64,000 bases of DNA, from contig CANJCO010000019.1 of assembly GCA_947473045.1 (NCBI GenBank), positions 16,241 to 80,240 on the forward strand, written 5' to 3'. This stretch comes from Myxococcales bacterium (GTDB lineage: Bacteria; Myxococcota_A; Polyangia; Polyangiales; Polyangiaceae). Positions 63,906-64,000 of the stretch are shown piece by piece. The translations under genes and the position numbers were made by a program. The number at the start of each line of letters is the position of its first letter. Within the stretch, counting starts at the first letter, position 1. The notes beneath the pieces are model-generated. The model did no database searches, was not told the origin of the DNA, and worked only from the letters and a program-made list of their open reading frames with translations.

Positions 63906-64000
63906 TCGCAGGTCGCGGGACGCTACCACGATCGCCCGCGCCGCCCTGCGCCTTGCTGCGAAGCGGGCGCGATAGCTTGCCAGGCTGCGCGCTTTGAACC

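Overview
The window is very GC-rich chromosomal DNA, most likely from a Myxococcota (Polyangia/Sorangiineae-type) bacterium. This is inferred from several traits. There is an MYXO-CTERM-like tail on an FG-GAP protein, and a PilZ protein with a Pro/Ala-rich tail. There is a eukaryotic-type Ser/Thr kinase with a C-terminal membrane anchor. A small 'SLYFPESMLQEI...SLSWVVQRAW' protein resembles a deltaproteobacterial family. Many lipoproteins carry Asp/Ala/Gly-rich spacers after the lipobox cysteine. No phage, conjugation module, CRISPR array or complete insertion sequence was seen.

Layout. 1-7.4 kb: tRNA-Gln, a PilZ protein, a deoxyhypusine-synthase-like enzyme, an overlapping set (small ORF, SctL/FliH-like stator, site-2 protease), purC-purS and tRNA-Leu. 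7.4-17.9 kb: an S10 carboxypeptidase, a GxGYxYP protein, a 22-bp palindromic repeat array, and soluble or secreted enzymes (metallophosphoesterase, SH3/NlpC-like lipoprotein, Kelch lipoprotein, amidase, truncated haemoglobin, MsrA). 17.9-28.2 kb: a kinase, a TPR-methyltransferase ending inside a 147-bp hairpin element, a Cys-rich lipoprotein with stanniocalcin-like spacing, a DUF115/MptE-like protein, AstA and a hydrolase. 28.2-35 kb: an FG-GAP surface protein, a GlcD-type oxidase, an orphan PglZ protein, and a non-coding RNA with promoter, 6S-like fold and terminator. 35-50.8 kb: mostly envelope proteins (PD40 lipoprotein, a kinase-fold lipoprotein, a LysM lytic transglycosylase, an 11-repeat Cys-rich lipoprotein, a phosphatase-superfamily lipoprotein), plus tRNA-Ala, a Nudix hydrolase and a VWA protein. 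50.8-64 kb: a membrane protein, a 2704-residue protein with at least seven (up to nine) copies of an unrecognised ~45-residue repeat, a small Cys-rich lipoprotein, a second kinase-fold protein, and a second copy of the 22-bp array.

The genes are mostly short transcription units rather than one pathway. Four observations seem least explained. (1) Two arrays of the same 22-bp palindromic unit each begin about 10 nt after a stop codon, in the same orientation relative to that gene. (2) A dispersed AT-rich 11-bp palindrome, TGTANNNTACA, lies largely inside GC-rich genes. (3) The giant repeat protein is next to a lipoprotein and an atypical kinase. (4) The 147-bp element is bounded by two hairpins with compensatory base changes. 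Start codons were chosen from ribosome-binding sites, signal peptides and overlaps, and are uncertain where stated. All motif counts were made by eye.
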